From positions 124,001 through 188,000 of the forward strand of contig JANQPV010000044.1 in assembly GCA_028285305.1 (NCBI GenBank): a stretch of DNA of 64,000 bases, written 5' to 3'. The DNA is from Alphaproteobacteria bacterium. GTDB taxonomy: Bacteria > Pseudomonadota > Alphaproteobacteria > SMXP01. The position numbers and the translations under genes were made by a program. This document shows, piece by piece, positions 62,092-64,000 of this stretch (positions within the stretch are counted from its first letter, which is position 1; every line of letters starts with the position of its first letter). The notes beneath the pieces are model-generated. The model saw only the letters and a program-made list of their open reading frames with translations. It was not told the origin of the DNA and made no database searches.

Positions 62092-63078
62092 ATGTCACGA
62101 GTCTTATTTTTCCTTGAGCGTTTTCTTCCAATCTTGTCTTTGCTGTTTGTGGGCGCCTGTAATTCTGTGCCGCCGGATCTGCATGGATCCGGTCCGATAT
62201 ATATGGCCGATGGTGAGTCCGAAATACCGGTGGACCGTGAGGGGCTCGGATTTGGCGGAAAAGAAGTTGAGCCTTTGGAGAAAGTGGATCTCGTACATGA
62301 ATTGGATCCTTTGAGACTAGGAGAACTTGATTGGTGCAAGAAGTTGAACAGCAGCTTAGGGGCTGGCAACGTCGGTGAACGGCTGAATCTTTCTGATCGG
62401 AATGATAGAGAACTCCTAAATTGTCGGGAGGTTTTAGGTAGAGATGATGGTAACTCTTATGTTCGGCGGATAAAGCCTGATCCGCTCTCACTCGCCTTTC
62501 ACGGTTTTTATCTTGAAGGGTATGGAAACAGCGAAAAGCAAAAACTCCGGCGCAATCGAATTCAAGATCGAATCACGGCTGCATCGGATAGATCATGTGA
62601 TCGGTATCACAGACGCCTTAACGCAGTCTTCAGTGATGTGAATTTTACGCTAGGATCTTTGACGACCGTGACAGGCGGATTGGGGGCTCTCTTTGCGGAT
62701 ACAGTCACGTCGAACTCTCTTGCGGGTGCTGCCAGTATTTTGAGTGGAGTAAGGGCTGAATTCAATAGCGACATTTTCAGGGAGAAAGTTGCACACGCTC
62801 TAACGAAGGCCATGGATGGGGCAAGAAAAACCAAAAATCAGGAAATGAAGGGGCGAAGAGACAAGGTAATCAACCAATACTCAGTAGAGGAGGCGATCAA
62901 AGATGCAATCGACTACAACTCTATGTGTTCCTTGGTTGCGGGACTTGAGGCTATCGACACCGCAGTGACAATATATAACGATCCGGGTCTGAAATGGCTT
63001 GCTACAGTTTTCAAGAACTCGGAAGCTTTTGAAGACGATCAATTGATCAAGGATGTTTTCAGAAACCTCGCCAAATAG
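62092..63078 (+). CDS. Lipoprotein of unknown function
   Basis: This 328-residue protein has a lipoprotein signal FLPILSLLFVGAC (Cys23), preceded by GGAGGGG. The chain then has an acidic region (about 30-110), four or five further cysteines, and a helical C-terminal half (about 165-328) with a Gly/Ala/Thr-rich stretch, LGSLTTVTGGLGALFADTVTSNSLAGAAS, that might be an amphipathic or membrane-associating hairpin. The base composition of this gene and its flanks is lower in GC than its neighbours, suggesting recent gain. No known family is recognised. Confidence 0.75.
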   Translation: MSRVLFFLERFLPILSLLFVGACNSVPPDLHGSGPIYMADGESEIPVDREGLGFGGKEVEPLEKVDLVHELDPLRLGELDWCKKLNSSLGAGNVGERLNLSDRNDRELLNCREVLGRDDGNSYVRRIKPDPLSLAFHGFYLEGYGNSEKQKLRRNRIQDRITAASDRSCDRYHRRLNAVFSDVNFTLGSLTTVTGGLGALFADTVTSNSLAGAASILSGVRAEFNSDIFREKVAHALTKAMDGARKTKNQEMKGRRDKVINQYSVEEAIKDAIDYNSMCSLVAGLEAIDTAVTIYNDPGLKWLATVFKNSEAFEDDQLIKDVFRNLAK

Positions 63079-63202
63079 ATAACGTGATGGTTGCTAATTT
63101 AACTGACAATCGCCGTTTCACGGCAGAGGTACTGTGAATGTTCATTCGTTTGCAGATTGAAGAGCCATATTGATCAATATACTAGTTCGATGTTCTAGGG
63201 CA

Positions 63203-63982
63203 CTATGCGTTCTTAATCGTCAGCCCTCCATCCACAGGAATAACTGCGCCGTTCAGATAAGACATTGCGGGCAAACAGCAATTAAAGGTCATTTGGGCGA
63301 CTTCCTCGGGGTCGGCGTAGCGGACAAGGGGAACACGGCGGCGGACGAATTTGGTTTTGTGCTCTTCCGGAATGTCTTTGGTGATGCCCGTTCGGACCGC
63401 GCCGGGGCAGATGCAATTGACCGTGATCCCTTCCTTTCCCAGATCGACGGCGAGCGACCGCGTCAATCCGACAACAGCGTGCTTGGCGGACGTGTACGGA
63501 GCGATATTGGGCGTTGCGCCCAGCGCTTCAGTTGATGCTACGTTGACGATCCGCGCGGCATCAGACTGGCGCAAATGCGGGAGAGCAGCGCGGACCATCC
63601 TCACCTGACCGGTCAACATGGCGTTATGAGCCTTGTCCCAAACCTCTTCAAAATTGTCTGCATCGATGACAGCGCCCGCGCCAAAGCCCGCATTGTTGAC
63701 AACGATGTCCAGGCGACCGAATTCCTGAACAACTTCGCCGACGACCCGTTCGATGTCGTCTCTGCTGGCCATGTCCAATTGCCAGCCACGGGCGCGCAGA
63801 CCGGCATCGGTGATCTCCTTGGTGACAGTCTCAACGCCCTCCGCATTGATGTCGGTCACAGCCACCATGGCCCCTTCATCAGCGAACAAATGAGCGGTCG
63901 CGCGGCCCATGCCGCTGGCTGCGCCTGTCACGATCACGGCACGGCCTTCGACGGATCGGCTGAGTTTGGTAAGTCTGGACAT
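63203..63982 (-). CDS. SDR-family oxidoreductase (3-oxoacyl-ACP reductase-like)
   Basis: This 259-residue classical short-chain dehydrogenase has cofactor motif TGAASGMGRATAHLF, VTDIN with Asp after strand 2 (NAD preference), NNAGFGAG, the catalytic Ser in NVASTEALG, YTSAKHAVVG (YxxxK) and CPGAVRTGI. GGGAGAAAA before the ATG is a good ribosome site. It is the last gene seen; its neighbours to the right lie outside the window. Substrate unknown. Confidence 0.92.
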   Translation of the reverse strand: MSRLTKLSRSVEGRAVIVTGAASGMGRATAHLFADEGAMVAVTDINAEGVETVTKEITDAGLRARGWQLDMASRDDIERVVGEVVQEFGRLDIVVNNAGFGAGAVIDADNFEEVWDKAHNAMLTGQVRMVRAALPHLRQSDAARIVNVASTEALGATPNIAPYTSAKHAVVGLTRSLAVDLGKEGITVNCICPGAVRTGITKDIPEEHKTKFVRRRVPLVRYADPEEVAQMTFNCCLPAMSYLNGAVIPVDGGLTIKNA

Positions 63983-64000
63983 GTCATTTTCTCCCTGAGA

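Overview
The window comes from an alphaproteobacterium with moderately GC-rich DNA. The best single pointer is the tRNA-His at 7334-7410: it has no G at position -1, a G1:U72 pair and discriminator A73, a form known mainly from Alphaproteobacteria. A PleC/DivJ-type histidine kinase, a LuxR/LuxI pair and a WbaP/ExoP-type exopolysaccharide locus agree with this. I cannot name a genus.

Layout. (a) 0-7 kb: the end of a DUF3179 protein, an amidase, a PAS sensor kinase, a DUF6324-like small protein, and a GTGA-overlapping pair resembling DprE1/DprE2, the two-step epimerase that makes polyprenyl-phosphate arabinose in mycobacteria. (b) 7.3-10.1 kb: tRNA-His, a decayed LuxR, an intact LuxR and a LuxI with an inverted repeat upstream. 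(c) 10.4-27.4 kb: an exopolysaccharide locus (galE, Wzx flippase, GT2, secreted clan-A glycosidase, three GT4 enzymes, an exonuclease/phosphatase-fold protein, Wzc-type tyrosine kinase, Wzy-like polymerase, a phosphoribosyltransferase-HAD fusion, WbaP-type initiating transferase). No Wza exporter is seen. (d) 27.4-46.5 kb: a type II secretion/type IV pilus-like machine in two converging blocks. The plus block has four pseudopilins, a PilZ protein and the prepilin peptidase. The minus block has a major pseudopilin, a Ser/Thr kinase fused to a SUMF1/FGE-like domain, GspE, GspF, a PilM/GspL-like and a GspM-like protein, an FHA-containing histidine kinase, a PP2C phosphatase, the secretin, a small membrane protein and a lipoprotein. 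Mosaic GC-rich repeats and a GIY-YIG gene interrupt the plus block. (e) 46.5-58 kb: a sparse stretch with one small gene and a perfect 20-bp palindrome, then a 3109-residue reducing polyketide synthase ending in two condensation-type domains, and its phosphopantetheinyl transferase. (f) 58-64 kb: an S9 peptidase, an EthA-like Baeyer-Villiger monooxygenase, two unknown envelope proteins and an SDR oxidoreductase.

The most interesting unit is (d). A Ser/Thr kinase with a SUMF1-like domain, a PP2C phosphatase and an FHA protein are woven into a secretin/pseudopilin operon. That is the parts list of the threonine phosphorylation pathway of type VI secretion (PpkA, TagR, PppA, Fha), here attached to a type II/IV machine. 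The acidic motif DETVFE occurs twice in the N-terminal tail of GspE, and a close variant, DETIFF, occurs in the linker of the FHA kinase. These are candidate phosphothreonine sites joining kinase, FHA reader and assembly ATPase. The PilZ protein suggests a second, c-di-GMP input. All of this is inferred from sequence alone.
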